Positions 34,253 through 46,018 of a stretch of 64,000 nt of DNA are shown here, piece after piece. Position numbers and translations under genes: made by a program. Below the pieces are notes generated by a model. That model did not search any database, was not told the DNA's origin, and saw nothing but the letters and a program-made list of their open reading frames with translations. Source of the stretch: Owenia fusiformis (Eukaryota > Annelida > Polychaeta > Sabellida > Oweniidae); contig CAIIXF020000001.1 of NCBI GenBank assembly GCA_903813345.2, positions 33,438,866 through 33,502,865 of the forward strand, given 5' to 3'. Positions within the stretch are counted from its first letter, which is position 1. Each line of letters opens with the position of its first letter.

Positions 34253-34378
34253 GGAGGCATCAAAAGTTCGATGTCAGATCGGAAACTAAATAAATCTAGT
34301 TTTGACCCCCCCCCCAAAGAAACTATATACCGGTGAAAGTTGATCGCTGACTTCCGGTTTGAGAAATTGAAAAATGAT
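34253..34378 (-). mobile_element. Half copy of the 2371-2787 MITE
   Basis: GGAGGCATCAAAAGTTCGAT and CTAAATAAATCTAGTTTTG, then a C run and the CTGACTTCCGGTTTGAGAAA interior, matching the right half of 2371-2787 inverted. It is cut at 34378 by the next element. Confidence 0.7.
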
Positions 34379-34390
34379 TGTTATTGGGGT

Positions 34391-34989
34391 AGGTGTGAAT
34401 ATTTTCGAAACAAATGCTTAATTTTATACACATATTTTGTACCAAATGCGTGACATGAATGGGAATCGGAATGCGTTCGCTTTTTTTCACCGTTCGGTAT
34501 TTAACCATGTCGGCATTCCACAAAAAAACAATTTTTAAAATTTCAACAAAATGCGTGATTTGCGTGATATTTGATCATAAAAATGTGTGATTTGCGTGAT
34601 ATTTATGATCATACACGCTAAATTGATGCGTGATTTCTATTTTTCCAGCAAATGCGTGACAATCACGCCTAATGCGTGAGGGTTGACAGGGCAGATCATA
34701 TATAATAGGCTTTTTAGGTACGAAAAATATCGAACGGAATGCGTGACATATACGTAATTCACGTGAAAAGTCCGAACGAAATGTGTACATTTTTTTCGGC
34801 GTTCGTATTTTTGCTATGTAGACGATCTTTTTTAGAAATTTTTCTACAGAAATATTTTTGCTTGACAATTACCAGGTAAAATGCGTATTTGCGTGACATT
34901 TTCTGTCACGCAAAAATAACTGGCGTGACTTCAAATTCTTCAGCAAATGCGTGACAAATACGCAAATTGCGGGACAGTTGACAGGCCTG
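34391..34989 (+). mobile_element. Composite word-array element
   Basis: Two word-array units joined: 34391-34695 ends GGTTGACAGGGCAG, then ATCATATATAATAGGC, and a second unit ends GTTGACAGGCCTG at 34989. The identical junction occurs inverted at 45642-46018, so the composite itself is a repeated unit. Confidence 0.65.
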
Positions 34990-35423
34990 GATAATATATC
35001 ATGTCAGCAGATTCTTTTAATACTTTTGGCACATTTTCCAGCTTTACAAATAATTTCAGGTGTCCTGCATTGTAAAAACCCATGTCACTGTAAAGAGTAG
35101 TTTTATGAAATATTTTTGTTACATAATGGACCATTTGCCTTAAAACCTCTGTCGATAGGATTCACATTTTTAGTTATTTTTGTTCAACATCAATACAGAA
35201 AACTCCCCCATGACTCCTGGTTCAAAAGCTCATCTTTTTTCAAATTGGTCGCCATTTTTGTCTTGCGAAATTCACTTGTGGCCCATTTCCTAGCTTTACA
35301 AATAATTTCAGGTTTCCTGCATTGTGAAAAGCCATGTCACTGTAAAGAGAAATTATATGAAATAGTTTTGTGAGAAAAAATCGGCAAAAATTATTTCCAT
35401 TTATTTTTATTTTCTGCCATTAA
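34990..35423 (+). mobile_element. HLE-B array fragment, interrupted
   Basis: About one and a half HLE-B core units: CCTCTGTCGATAGGATTC, GTTCAACATCAATACAG, ATGACTCCTGGTTCAAAAGC, CGCCATTTTTGTCT and TTTACAAATAATTTCAGG. It resumes at 37630 after the element at 35424-37623 and ends at the HLE-B 3' hairpin (37677-37691). Confidence 0.8.
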
Positions 35424-37629
35424 CAGAGCTGTCAAGTGTCCCGCGAATGGCGGGATTATCCCGCGAATTCGATCAAAATTAGGCTAATTCGCGTGTCCCG
35501 CAATGTCCCGCGAAGTCCCGCAAATCCGGCTTTCGACCTCCGCGAATTTCCGAAATTGTTGCAATCCCCTATATTGTGATTATCTTATCTTATATAAGAA
35601 GCTAAGTTTTTGCACTTTTGAGGAGTAAAGTTTACCTAATTTTAAGTACCTAGCATGCTGTTGTTAGGTATCAAAATAAAGAGGAAGGGTTCAACTTTCA
35701 TTTTAATTACGACAATAGGGATGTAGGTCACAAATAGTTCCAACGTTGGCCTTTTTACTATCCGTGTGGCCTTCATCTCAGAACTGAGCAAATGTTAGCA
35801 AACGCGAGTTACAATAAATGGACGCTGATATCTAGAAAGGGTTTGTAGAAAAAAACCGGGTACCGGGTAGTAAATCCTCCATGCTGGGTTCAAACTTGGT
35901 AAAAACAAAAAATACGAATATACGAGTATAACATAATTAGATTATCAGAAAACGTGTAAGATTTGTTTTGAATTTACGAAAAATTTCCAATGAACATGCG
36001 TGACACATACGGGATTCGCGTGACAAATCCAAACAAATTGCGTTCGTTTTTTTCCGGCGTTCGTATTTTTACCGTATCGTAAACATATTTCGAAAAAATT
36101 TCTACAGAAATATTTTTGCTTGACAATTACCAGGTAAAATGCGTATTTTGCGTGACATTTTCTGTCACGCAAAAAAAACTGGCGTGACTTCAAATTCTTC
36201 AGCAAATGCGTGACAAATACGCAAATTGCGGGACAGTTGACAGGCCTGGTAACATCCTTCAAAATTGAGCTAGAAGCTTCAAATAAAAAGCATATTTTAA
36301 GGCTCTTTTCTTCCTCTATCGTCATGACCATATTTTCATTGGTTATGGGGGGGGGGTGTGATCGCACCATCGCACCCTCTCCTGGCTACGCCTATGACAT
36401 TGTAAGACATAACAATTTAGTGGACAATTCAGTGGACATTTTGTCGACAGTTGGGATAACTTAAATTATGATTAATAATCAAAATCTTACACATTGCATC
36501 ATGTAAATTAACACACGTCACCTCTCTGCTAAAGCAACGATAGCAATTTACAGATTTAAATCATAATCAAAACAATTCACGTACCAACATACGAACTATT
36601 GAAAATAGAGTAAAATTGATTTGCCTTGTTATTCAAATCGTCTTACAATGTCATTGGCGTAGCCAGGAGAGGGTGTGATGGTGCGATCGCACCCCCCCTC
36701 CCCCTTCATTACCAATGGAAATATGACCATGATGATAGAGGAAGAAAAGAGGCTTAAAATGCTTTTTATTTGAAGCTTCTAGCTCAATTTTGAAGGAAGT
36801 TACATACATTTTTGTAAATTCAAAACAAATCTTACACGTTTTCTAATGATTTAATTATGTTGTATATTCGTATATTTCGTTTTTTGGGTACCCGGTTTTT
36901 TCGACCGGGTACCAAGTTTGAACCCAGCATTGAGGATTTACTTCCCGGTACCCGGTTTTTTCTACAAACCCTATCTAGAAAAGTAACCTCATTCCCTATA
37001 ATTTGATGTAGATTAATCGAACCCCTATACCATGGGCTTTCAATTGAAAGCCCATGCCTACAGTATATGAAAAGGTACATTTTGATATATAACAAGCGTT
37101 TCATATATAGTTGGTCACGACGCCAGAAGTGCAAAGTATTGTTCCAAATTTTTGAATTTCGTGTTAGATTACGATACTCACACCTGAAGCATGGTTTTTG
37201 TTTTTGATAAATTACAATAAATTAATAATATTTCTATGCGTATTTTGTGAAGTTATGTTGACGTTTATTTAAGTTACAATGTAACGGTGCATTATATTTG
37301 ATTAATCAGTATCTGAAAGTTTGATTTAAGTACTTTTAGACGCTTTTACATTAGTCCAAATCACGCAAATCCCTTGAATGTCCCGGGACATCCTGCAAAT
37401 TTAGGTGGATGTCCCGCGAAATCCCGCAAATTTAGGGCACTTTTTCTAGAAAATCTGTCCCTCTATGAAGTTTTTGCTGGTAAACCTGTCAATCACGCAA
37501 ATTCCTTAAATGTCCCGCGAAATCCCGTGAATTAAGTAGATGTCCCGCAAAATCCCGCGAATTTTGGGCACTGGGTCTAAAAAAACTGTCCCGCGAGAAA
37601 ATCTTTGGGGGTTGACAGTACTGCATTAA
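35418..37629 (+). mobile_element. Word-array element E, copy A, TSD CATTAA
   Basis: Element 35424-37623 between exact CATTAA duplications (35418-35423, 37624-37629). Inverted ends CAGAGCTGTCAAGTG and the complement of GGGTTGACAGTACTG. Both ends carry TCCCGCGAA words in the same orientation. The interior contains a foldback (about 35838-36973) with GGGTACCGGGTAGTAAATCC at both edges, inverted copies of an hAT-like GCGTAGCCAGG element, and a GCGTGAC word-array insertion (about 35975-36248). Non-coding. Confidence 0.82.
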
Positions 37630-37691
37630 TTTTAGCCATCATTCACTTTTGAGCAACACCATGTAAACCTAGTACCCATGGTACTATTTAT
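37630..37691 (+). mobile_element. HLE-B 3' terminus
   Basis: CACCATGT (subterminal repeat, partly decayed) then the perfect hairpin AGTACC-CAT-GGTACT. Same layout as 50891-50919, where the loop is CAC. Confidence 0.8.
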
Positions 37692-38127
37692 TAAAACTAC
37701 GACACAGGTTTTCTCATGTTTTCTACATGATATTTTCTGATATACTCCAATTGAAATTACATTTAGATGAAAAGTGTGTTTCATCTTCTATAACCGATCC
37801 TTACACATTTTACAAAATCAACTATTTAGATCCGTGATGGGTCTTGTATATCGGCCTGTCTATCTCTACATTGTGGGCGCTTATACGTAATCTAGCGAGA
37901 TGTTTATCATTCGAAAAAGTCGTTTCTGAAAGGTATTGTTCAAATTCAAAGTGAATTTTTAGTTGTTTAAATAATCTAAGTTTCCCCTCATTCCCACTTA
38001 TAAGATTCTTCCAATATACTTGATACCTCTCTATTAATTTCTTTTTGACTTTAATAGCAAGCTTATATTAGTACTCTTCCCTATGTTTACCTTATCTTCA
38101 AGATTTAATTCATCTGACATTTTTATT
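37692..38127. other. No gene seen
   Basis: Unique AT-rich DNA between HLE-B and HLE-C ends. Confidence 0.25.
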
Positions 38128-38275
38128 ATGTCCCCACCACATAGTGCGGGGCCATTATGTCGGCCTAGGCTCGTCCGTCCATCTGTCTATCCGTCGGTAC
38201 CCACTCGATACCTACTTCCTGTCAGCCATTTTGAGGGAAACATTGTTGATTTTTGTCACTTTTTATAGAATGATG
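38128..38275 (+). mobile_element. HLE-C 5' terminus, copy 1
   Basis: TTTATTATGTCCCCACC start, hairpin CCCCAC-CACATA-GTGCGGGG, GTCGGCCTAGGC, a short GTCC/GTCT block and GCCATTTTGAGG. Cut by the element starting at 38276. Confidence 0.75.
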
Positions 38276-41200
38276 CAGTACTGTCAACCCCTAAAGATTT
38301 TCTCGCGGGACAGATTTTTTAGACCAAGTGCCCAAAATTTGCGGGATTTTGCGGGACATCTACTAAATTGGCGGGATTTCGCGGGACATTTAAGGGATTT
38401 GCGTGATTGTGCCAATAGGCCAATTTTTTTTATCAAATTCGCGGGATTTCGCGGGACCATTCGAGGGACAAACACCCTAATTGTGGGACAGTTAACAGGG
38501 GTACCACCAAAAACTTCATAGAGGGACAGATTTTTTAGACAAAGTGCCCTAAATTTGCGGGATTTCGCGTGACATCCACCTAAATTTGCAGGATGTCCCG
38601 GGACATTCAAGGGATTTGCGTGATTGGGACTAATGTAAAAGCGTGTAAAAGTACTAAAATCAAACTTCCAGATACTGATTAATCAAATATAATGCACCGT
38701 TACATTGTAACTTAAATAAACGTCAACACAATTTCACAAAATACGCATAAGAATATTATTAAACTTTATTGTAATTTATCAAAAACAAAACCATGCTTCA
38801 GGTGTGATTACCGTAATCTAACACGAAATTCAAAAATTCGGAACAATACTTTGCACTTCTGGCGTCGTGACCAACTATGAAACGCTTACCCCCATAATGT
38901 TATATATTAAAATGTACCTATTCATATACTGTAGGCATGGGCTTTCAATTGAAAGCCCATGATATAGGGGTTCGATTAATCTACATCAAATTATAGGAAA
39001 TGAGGTTACTTTTCTAGATAGGGTTTGTAGAAAAAACCGGGTACTGGGTAGTAAATCCTCCATGCTGGGTTCAAACTTGGTATCCGGTCGAAAAAAACGG
39101 GTACCCAAAAAACGAAATATACGAAGATACAACATAATTAGATCATTAGAAAACGTGTAAGATTTGTTTTGAATTATAAAAATGTATGTTACTTCCTTCA
39201 AAATTGAGCTAGAAGCTTCAAATAAAAAGCATTTTAAGGCTCTTTTCTTCCTCTATCATCGTGGTCATATTTCCATTGGTAATGAAGGGGGGGGGGGGGG
39301 TGCGATCGCACCCCCTCCTGGCTACGCCAATGACATTGTAAGACGATTTGAAAAACAAGACAAATCAATCTTACTCTATTTTCAATACCATACCTGCCAA
39401 CCTCTCAGAGAAAAAAAACAGGAGTTTTTTTTTAAAAAAACAGGAGAATCCAGGAGATATTTTGCAAAAAACAGGAGAAAAACAGGAGACTTTTACTGAA
39501 AAAAACAGGAGAAAACAGGAGACTTCTTTTAAAAAACAGGAGAAAACAGGAGGTTTCTTTTAGAAAACAAGTTACCATCTAAAAAACAGGAGATTTTCAG
39601 TCTAAACAGGAGATTTTCTTTAAAAACAGGAGAAAACAGGAGGTTTCTTTTAGAAAACAAGTTACCATCTAAAAAGCAGGAGAAAACAAGAGACTTCCAG
39701 TCTAAACAGGAGATTTTCTTTAAAAAACAGGAGAAAACAGGAGACTTCTTTTAAAAAACAGGAGAAAACAGGAGGTTTCTTTTAGAAAACAAGTTACCAT
39801 CTAAAAAACAGGAGAAAACAGGAGATTTTCAGTTTAAACAGGAGATTTTCTTTAAAAACAGGAGAAAACAATTTATTTTAAAAGCATGAGAAAACAGATT
39901 ATCTTTAAAAACAGGAGAAAGCAGAAAACTTCAAAGAAAACACATGTTCTTATAAAAAATACTCTATTTATGGCCAGAAAATACTAATGGTGAAAGATAT
40001 GATGGTCCAAAATCACTTGCAATACCGGGTTGCAATCTATAGGCCTACTGCACATGGCTAGGTCCAGGATCAAGGAGGATTGGCTCCCAGAATGCAACAT
40101 CAATACTCTGTCGATATTCTTGATGTCATGATTGCAAAATTCGAATTCAAACAGCCGCTATTTTATTCACATTTGTATCGTTAATTTTGGTCTTATTTTC
40201 AAACGAAAATGCAGTTTGAATTCGAATTTTGTAGTCACGACATAGGGAGTATCGGTATCGATGTTGCATCCTGGGAGCCAATCCTCCTTGGTCCAGGATG
40301 GAAAAACCAAAAAGCTTACCGTAAATGTGACTGATAAATCTCAATCTTTGACAAACTTCAATAGTAAAATCATTCAAACTTATTTAACATGATTTCTCTT
40401 AATGTATATACATGCTTAATCTTGGTAGGCTTACGCAATCGTGCATAAATAGACAAAATTATTCTTACCCCGTTTCATGGACATACTTGCGCAGATTCTT
40501 ATAGCCTCCACTCAGGAGATTATCTACGTAATACGCATGCGCTAGGATCGTAATAAAGGATGGATTCGCTCTTACTGATTAAAATTGTTGCGCGTGCGCT
40601 AATTTCCTTGTTGTTGATTGAACATTTATATTAGATTAACTTTGTTTTTCATGATTAGATGTCGCTGGAGTTAATTGACTTATATAGATACTGGAGAATA
40701 TCAATGAGTACTCGGATTCAAGTTAAAAATCGGGAGGTAGGAGGAAAAAACGGGAGGACACAGACAAAATCGGGGGATTTTTACCTAAAACATTCGAAGT
40801 TTTTTGTAGAAATCGGGGGAAATCGGGAGAAAAAATCGGGAGATGATGAAAAATTACAAAATTAGAAAATCGGGAGATGGCAAAATTGCGCAGGAGATGG
40901 GTTAAAAAAACAGGAATCTCCCGATTTAAATCGGGAGTTGGCAACTGTGCAATACTTCGTATGTTGGTACATGAATTGTTTTGATTATGATTTAAACCTG
41001 TAAATAGCTATCGTTGCTTTAGCAGAGAGGTGACGTGTGTTAATTTAAATGATGCAACGTGTAAGATTTTGATTATTAATCATAATTTAAGTTATCCCAA
41101 TTTTCGACAAAATGTCCACTGAATTGTAAATTGTTATGTCTTACAATGTCATAGGCGTAGCCAGGAGAGGGTGCGATGGTGCGATCGCACCCCCCCCCCA

Positions 41201-41890
41201 TAACCAATGAAAATATGGCCATGACGATAGAGGAAGAAAAGAGCCTTAAAATATGCTTTTTATTTGAAGCTTCTGGCTCAATTTTGAAGGATGTTATATA
41301 CATTTTTGTAAATTCAAAACAAATCTTACACGTTTTCTCATAATCTATTATGTTATATATTCGTATTTTTCGTTTTTTGGATTCCCGTTTTTTTGACCGG
41401 GTACCTTGTACCAAGTTTGAACCCAGCATGGAGGATTTACTACCCGGTACCTGTGTTTTTCTACAAACCCTTTCTAGATATCAGCGTCCATTTATTGTAA
41501 CTCGCGTTTGCTTATATTTGCTCAGTTCTCAGATGAAGGCCACACGGGTAGTAAAAAGGCCACCGTTGGAACTATTTGTGACCTACATCCCTATTTTCGT
41601 AATTAAAATGAAAGTTGAACCTTTCCCCTTTATTTTGATACCAAACAACAGCACGCTAGGTACTTAAAATTAGATAAACTTTACTCCTCAAAAGTGCAAA
41701 AACTTAGCTTCTTATAAAAGATAAGATAATCACAATATAGGGGATTGCAACAATTTCGGAAATTCGCGGAGGTCAAAGCCACATTTGCGGGACTTCGCAG
41801 GACATTGCGGGACACGCGAATTAGCCTAATTTTGATCGAATTCGCGGGATAATCCCGCCATTCGCGGGACACTTGACAGCTCTGATGATG
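38270..41890 (-). mobile_element. Word-array element E, copy B (inverted), TSD ATGATG
   Basis: Element 38276-41884 between ATGATG duplications (38270-38275, 41885-41890). It is the reverse complement of copy A across its length (TTTGCGGGATTTCGCGGGAC words, GGGTACCGGGT edges, TTGCACTTCTGGCGTCGTGA). A 1.56-kb element (39389-40949) is inserted. Without it the two copies are of similar size, about 2.1-2.2 kb. The copies are only 650 bp apart. Confidence 0.82.
39383..40955 (+). mobile_element. ACAGGAG/ATCGGGAG word-array element, TSD CAATAC
   Basis: Element 39389-40949 between CAATAC duplications (39383-39388, 40950-40955). Copy A lacks it and has the empty site TTTTCAATAGTTCGTATG, which proves insertion. 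Inverted ends CATACCTGCCAAC and CACAGTTGCCAAC. The left 550 bp repeat AAACAGGAGA words and the right 220 bp repeat AATCGGGAGA words, both on the same strand. The centre (40000-40720) is unique, with an inverted pair of CAATCCTCCTTG phrases. Confidence 0.85.
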
Positions 41891-41934
41891 ATATAAACTT
41901 TAAAGAGAGAATCGGAGATACCCTTAGCAAAAGC

Positions 41935-42250
41935 GCATGTATTTTTTCCATGCAAAGCACATGCAAAGTCCATGCAATCAGAAAAAATCCATGCGAGTCC
42001 ATGCAATTCGCTTTGAAAGAGAAGGCTGAACAGAAAACCCATGCACTTGTCCATGCAATGCCCATGCAAAGTCCATGCAAATGAAACTTTAAAAATTCCC
42101 CAAAATATATTTCCATGCAATCACCATGCAATTCACATGCAGCATGCAACTACCATGCAAAGTCCATGCAACTGTTTTATTATAGAAAACTAAAATCCAT
42201 GCAAGTACCATGCAATTTTGCATGTATGCGCATGGACTACTGAAATCCAT
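41935..42250 (-). repeat. TTGCATGGA word array
   Basis: Some two dozen degenerate copies of TCCATGCAA on the plus strand. A second array lies at 45365-45610, mostly in the opposite orientation. The open frames across it are artefacts of the word (Met-His-Gly). Confidence 0.75.
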
Positions 42251-43480
42251 GCAAGAACCAAGGGAAAGATCAATACCCGGTGATGTCAGCGGGAAGTGGC
42301 GTTTCGTTCAGTGGATGAGCTGCGCACGCACGCATAAATGTGATTATCCAATATAATTAGGGGAGGGCTATTTGAAATAGTTTTTGGTCTCAGGCGCGAC
42401 CCAGGGCTGTTGTCTTAAGGACATTTCGTTGAAAATGAGCCATTCGGCTGATAATTGGTAAGAGTTTGCGATCTTATAATGTATAACTGTTACTCAGACA
42501 CATATTTTGACACGATTCTGTTGGAAATAAGCTTTGAACCGAGAGATATTCACGATTGGTATGCACATTTTTGATTGTGCCATTGCTTTTCCATTGCACA
42601 ATCCATGTATTGATAGAAGTAACATTAATAATGCAGATTGTTTACCTTCAATACATGGCAGACACTACATATCGGTCTATTAAATACCAGTTTGTGCCTT
42701 AAATAGTTTTATATTTCCATCCACGGCCTGGAGCCTGGGTGTGTTTGTCTCTCAAGTTATGTGTATGCTTGTGCATGGACTTCTAATCACTAGCATAATT
42801 TAACGTGATGCAAACTCGACATTATAACTCATGCTGTAACATTTTGACTTCGCTGGAAAACAATAGGAATTATTTTTCTCGCCAATCAATCATACGGTCA
42901 CAATCAAAATTTCAGAATGATCAATCAGGCAATGGTCCAAATCAAGTTATAACATTATATGATATTCAGCAAGAAGTCCGGTAGAAATACAGAATATTTA
43001 AACATCAAAGCTGAAAGTTAAAAGCTAATCTGTCAATTTTCTGTCTGCAAAAGAGCGTTTACATTGATTTGACACAATAACAGACTGAGGCTTTGAAATC
43101 TAGGATTCCCCAGGAAAATATGACGTCATACTAATTAGCATAAGGATTTCCCTATTGGTTTGGGTCGAGCCTTGTTCGAAAACACAATCCATAAATACAT
43201 GCTAATTTCTAAGGAGATAGGAAGTGTATAACGTGTTTATCGATTTTGTTTAAAGATTTAATCAATTATCAAATTGTTTAAGTGGATAAAGTGGTCACAC
43301 TTGGTTCAATTCATAGCGAAATCGACAGATGGAAACTGACCGAATTCCCGATATCCTACCCCGTATTAATGTAGGCTATAAGCACAGTGACCTACAGAGG
43401 GCGCTATCACAAACAAGTACTGCACGAACCGATAAATTCCCGGGTATTGTAACGCCCTTGCAAGAACCATGCAATTTGAA
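42251..43480. other. No gene seen
   Basis: Unique DNA bounded by CAATACCCGG (42275) and CCCGGGTATTG (43438), a weak inverted pair. No credible frame. Confidence 0.3.
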
Positions 43481-43485
43481 TCAGA

Positions 43486-45215
43486 CTGAATCCTAATTCC
43501 AAAACGAGGCTCATGCAGCCTCTCTTTCAATCAAAGCTGGCTTAGCCATTTTGGTTTTGGTAAGTCTTCACAAAATCCTATAACATCGGCCCTGATGCAG
43601 TTTTACTTTATTTGATTTTGATGTCAACTTTACCATTAGGTATTAGTTGTGCATTTGTTCCAGTTTCATAATCATTGTTCATTTATAGTTGTCCATTTTC
43701 TTAAGCTTCAAATTTCTTTTCAATATATCCATTGAATCTTTCTACCTTTTGTGCTTTGCCTATTTGTTTTGATCTTTTCACCTAGAATTCATTCTAATCT
43801 GAATCATGATGGCATTATATCCTGGGCTGTAATTCAATATGGGTCAGTTTATTTGGATAGGTTTTACTTACTTCGGTCCAAAGCCTTCTCTATATTCCGG
43901 CTTTGAGGAGGAAGATTGAGCTGCCTTAGTATTATAAATATTGTAAATCATTGTGTCACACGCACAGTAAATATGGCATAATAATATGAAATATACCTTT
44001 ATGTATAGATTTGAAGAACATCAGCTCACATCCCCGTCTGAATCTATTGTTATATTTGATTTCTTAAAGCAAGAATAATTTCAAATGTTATTCACGTCCA
44101 GAACCGGAAGCCATTTTTAGCTACAGCGAGAAAATTTCACCATGTGTCAAAACTCCGAAATGAAATTTTGAAATATCTAAATCCAGACAAGCAACGCTTC
44201 ATCCTAAATATGATTAATATTCTTAAAAATATTTATAAAATTTATTAAAAATGAGTTCTAGGTGCGTGTAGGTGCGTGTAGCACAGTACATACGAAATCA
44301 ATGAAGTTTCGTCTAGCTGTAAGCTAGAGACTCGAGTAAGGTTTTACATAGGACATATACATTCATTAACTCCTCGGAGACTAGAAACTTTTTGGAAAAA
44401 TGAAGAAAATAAAAAAGTTATTTGTAAAAGAATCTAGAAGCAAGAGAAGGAAGCAAGGCCCAATAAATTATATAGACTTTTTTCTTGAAAAAATTGAATA
44501 TGCAAAAGAGTGTCATTGTGACATCATAATTCAAGATGGCGGATTTGAACTTTTTACAAGACAGAATTATTTTAGCATTTTTTGTTTAAAACTTCAATTT
44601 AAAAATCTGAGCAGAACTACTTGACATATTATAGACCTTTAATGCTGATCATTCTGTGACATTTGTACTATAGCATAACTCCTACAAATACTTTTTAAAG
44701 CGCTTAGACAGAAAATTCCAGGAAAATCCCCATGGCGATTTAACATGGGATTTTTGTTTTTGTAATTTTTTGCAATTCGTTATGCTTTGGACCCCCTGTA
44801 TCTTCATTAATATTATTCTCTGATCACAGTGCTTCAAAATTCAGAATATCTTTGCATTCTCTCCCCCTGCGATAAGCAGTTAGCATTTCGCCAATTAAGG
44901 ATTAGGTGAATTATGTGAACTAACTGTAAATTAAGTTTAAAATCTGACCAATCAGAATGTGCTCTTGATGTAAATTGGATGTATACTAAAGTGTAAACTG
45001 AGTGTAAACTTAGGTGTAAATTAGCTCATTTGCATGTGAAATTGGTCACCTATTTACTGGGTGTAAAGTAAGTGTAAACTGAGTGTAAACTTAAGTGAAA
45101 ACTAAGTGCGAACTGGATGTAAAGTAGATGTAAACTTAAGTGTAAAGTGGGTGTATACTAAGGTGTAAACTGAGTGTAAATTAAAGTGTAAATTAGCTCA
45201 TTTGCATATAAAATT
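43486..45215 (+). repeat. Element F, copy 1 (partial)
   Basis: Matches 48508-48876, 50930-51361 and 53493-54000 in order: GAATCCTAATTCCAAA, ATGATGGCATTATATCCTGG, TTTTTGGAAAAATGAAG, TTTGGACCCCCTGTATCTTC, then AGTGTAAACTGAGTGTAAAC words. It has about 490 bp (43861-44350) absent from copy 2 and lacks both insertions seen there. The frame at 44400-44624 is not conserved in copy 2, so I do not call it a gene. Confidence 0.75.
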
Positions 45216-45364
45216 GGTGGTGACATTTGTCAGCTTAAATGCCTTATTATAAATGTTGCATTTAGAAGACTTATTAACTCTCACAATCTAAAACAGGGGC
45301 TCCTTGATTGATTGACATTCTCAGTAAGGTTGATACTAGTATACGAATTGTATATTACGGGCAG

Positions 45365-45610
45365 AACAGCAGATGCATGGATGTAGCATGAACCATACAA
45401 GTCCATGCAAAATTGCATGTGGATTGCATGGTTTTCGTTAAAACCCATGCAGATGCATTCAATTTTGCATGTGGATTAACGTGCTTTGCATGGATTTGAA
45501 TGGATGCCGCATGGACTTTGCATGGATTTGATGCAATATTGCATGTGGATTGCATGGTTTTCATATAAATCCATGCAGATGCATGCAATTTTGCAAGGAC
45601 ATTGCATGGA
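45365..45610 (+). repeat. TTGCATGGA word array 2
   Basis: Degenerate TGCATGGATTTG and TTGCATGTGGATTGCATGG words, counterpart of 41935-42250. Directly followed by a word-array element at 45642. Confidence 0.7.
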
Positions 45611-45641
45611 ACTTATTAACAATATTTCTCGCAGCCTGCAT

Positions 45642-46018
45642 CAGGCCTGTCAACTGTCCCGCAATTTGCGTATTTGTCACGCATTTGCTGAAGAATTTGA
45701 AGTCACGCCAGTTATTTTTGCGTGACAGAAAATGTCACGCAAATACGCATTTTACCTGGTAATTGTCAAGCAAAAATATTTGTGTAGAAAAATTTCTAAA
45801 AAAGATCGTCTACACAGCAAAAATACGAACGCCGAAAAAAAAAACGTACGCATTTCGTTCGGACTTTTCACGCGAATCACGTATATGTCACGCATTCCGT
45901 TCGAAAATTTTCGTACCTAAAAAGCCTATTATATATGATCTGCCCTGTCAACCCTCACGCATTAGGCGTGATTGTCACGCATTTGCTGGAAAAATAGAAA
46001 TCACGCATCAATTTAGCG
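45642..46018 (-). mobile_element. Composite word-array element, inverted copy
   Basis: Starts CAGGCCTGTCAACTGTCCC and contains TCACGCAAATACGCATTTTA and, at 45927-45945, the same GATCTGCCCTGTCAACCC junction as 34391-34989. Cut at 46018 by family D. Confidence 0.7.

Noticed and set aside
36210-36464. 84-codon frame and its relatives at 39182 and 41076
   Set aside because: The same sequence is present inverted within element E and in hAT-like copies. It is element DNA open by chance.
39386-39900. CRISPR-like regular repeat (ACAGGAG units)
   Set aside because: Repeats are short and degenerate with no unique spacers of constant length, and the sequence is eukaryotic. It is a word array inside a transposon-like element.
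41821-42149. Overlapping minus-strand frames rich in Met-His-Gly-Trp
   Set aside because: Direct translations of the TCCATGCAA word array.
44400-44624. 74-codon frame beginning MKKIKKLFVKESRSKRRK
   Set aside because: The duplicate at about 50980 gains an insertion and an early stop after about 40 codons, so the frame is not maintained.
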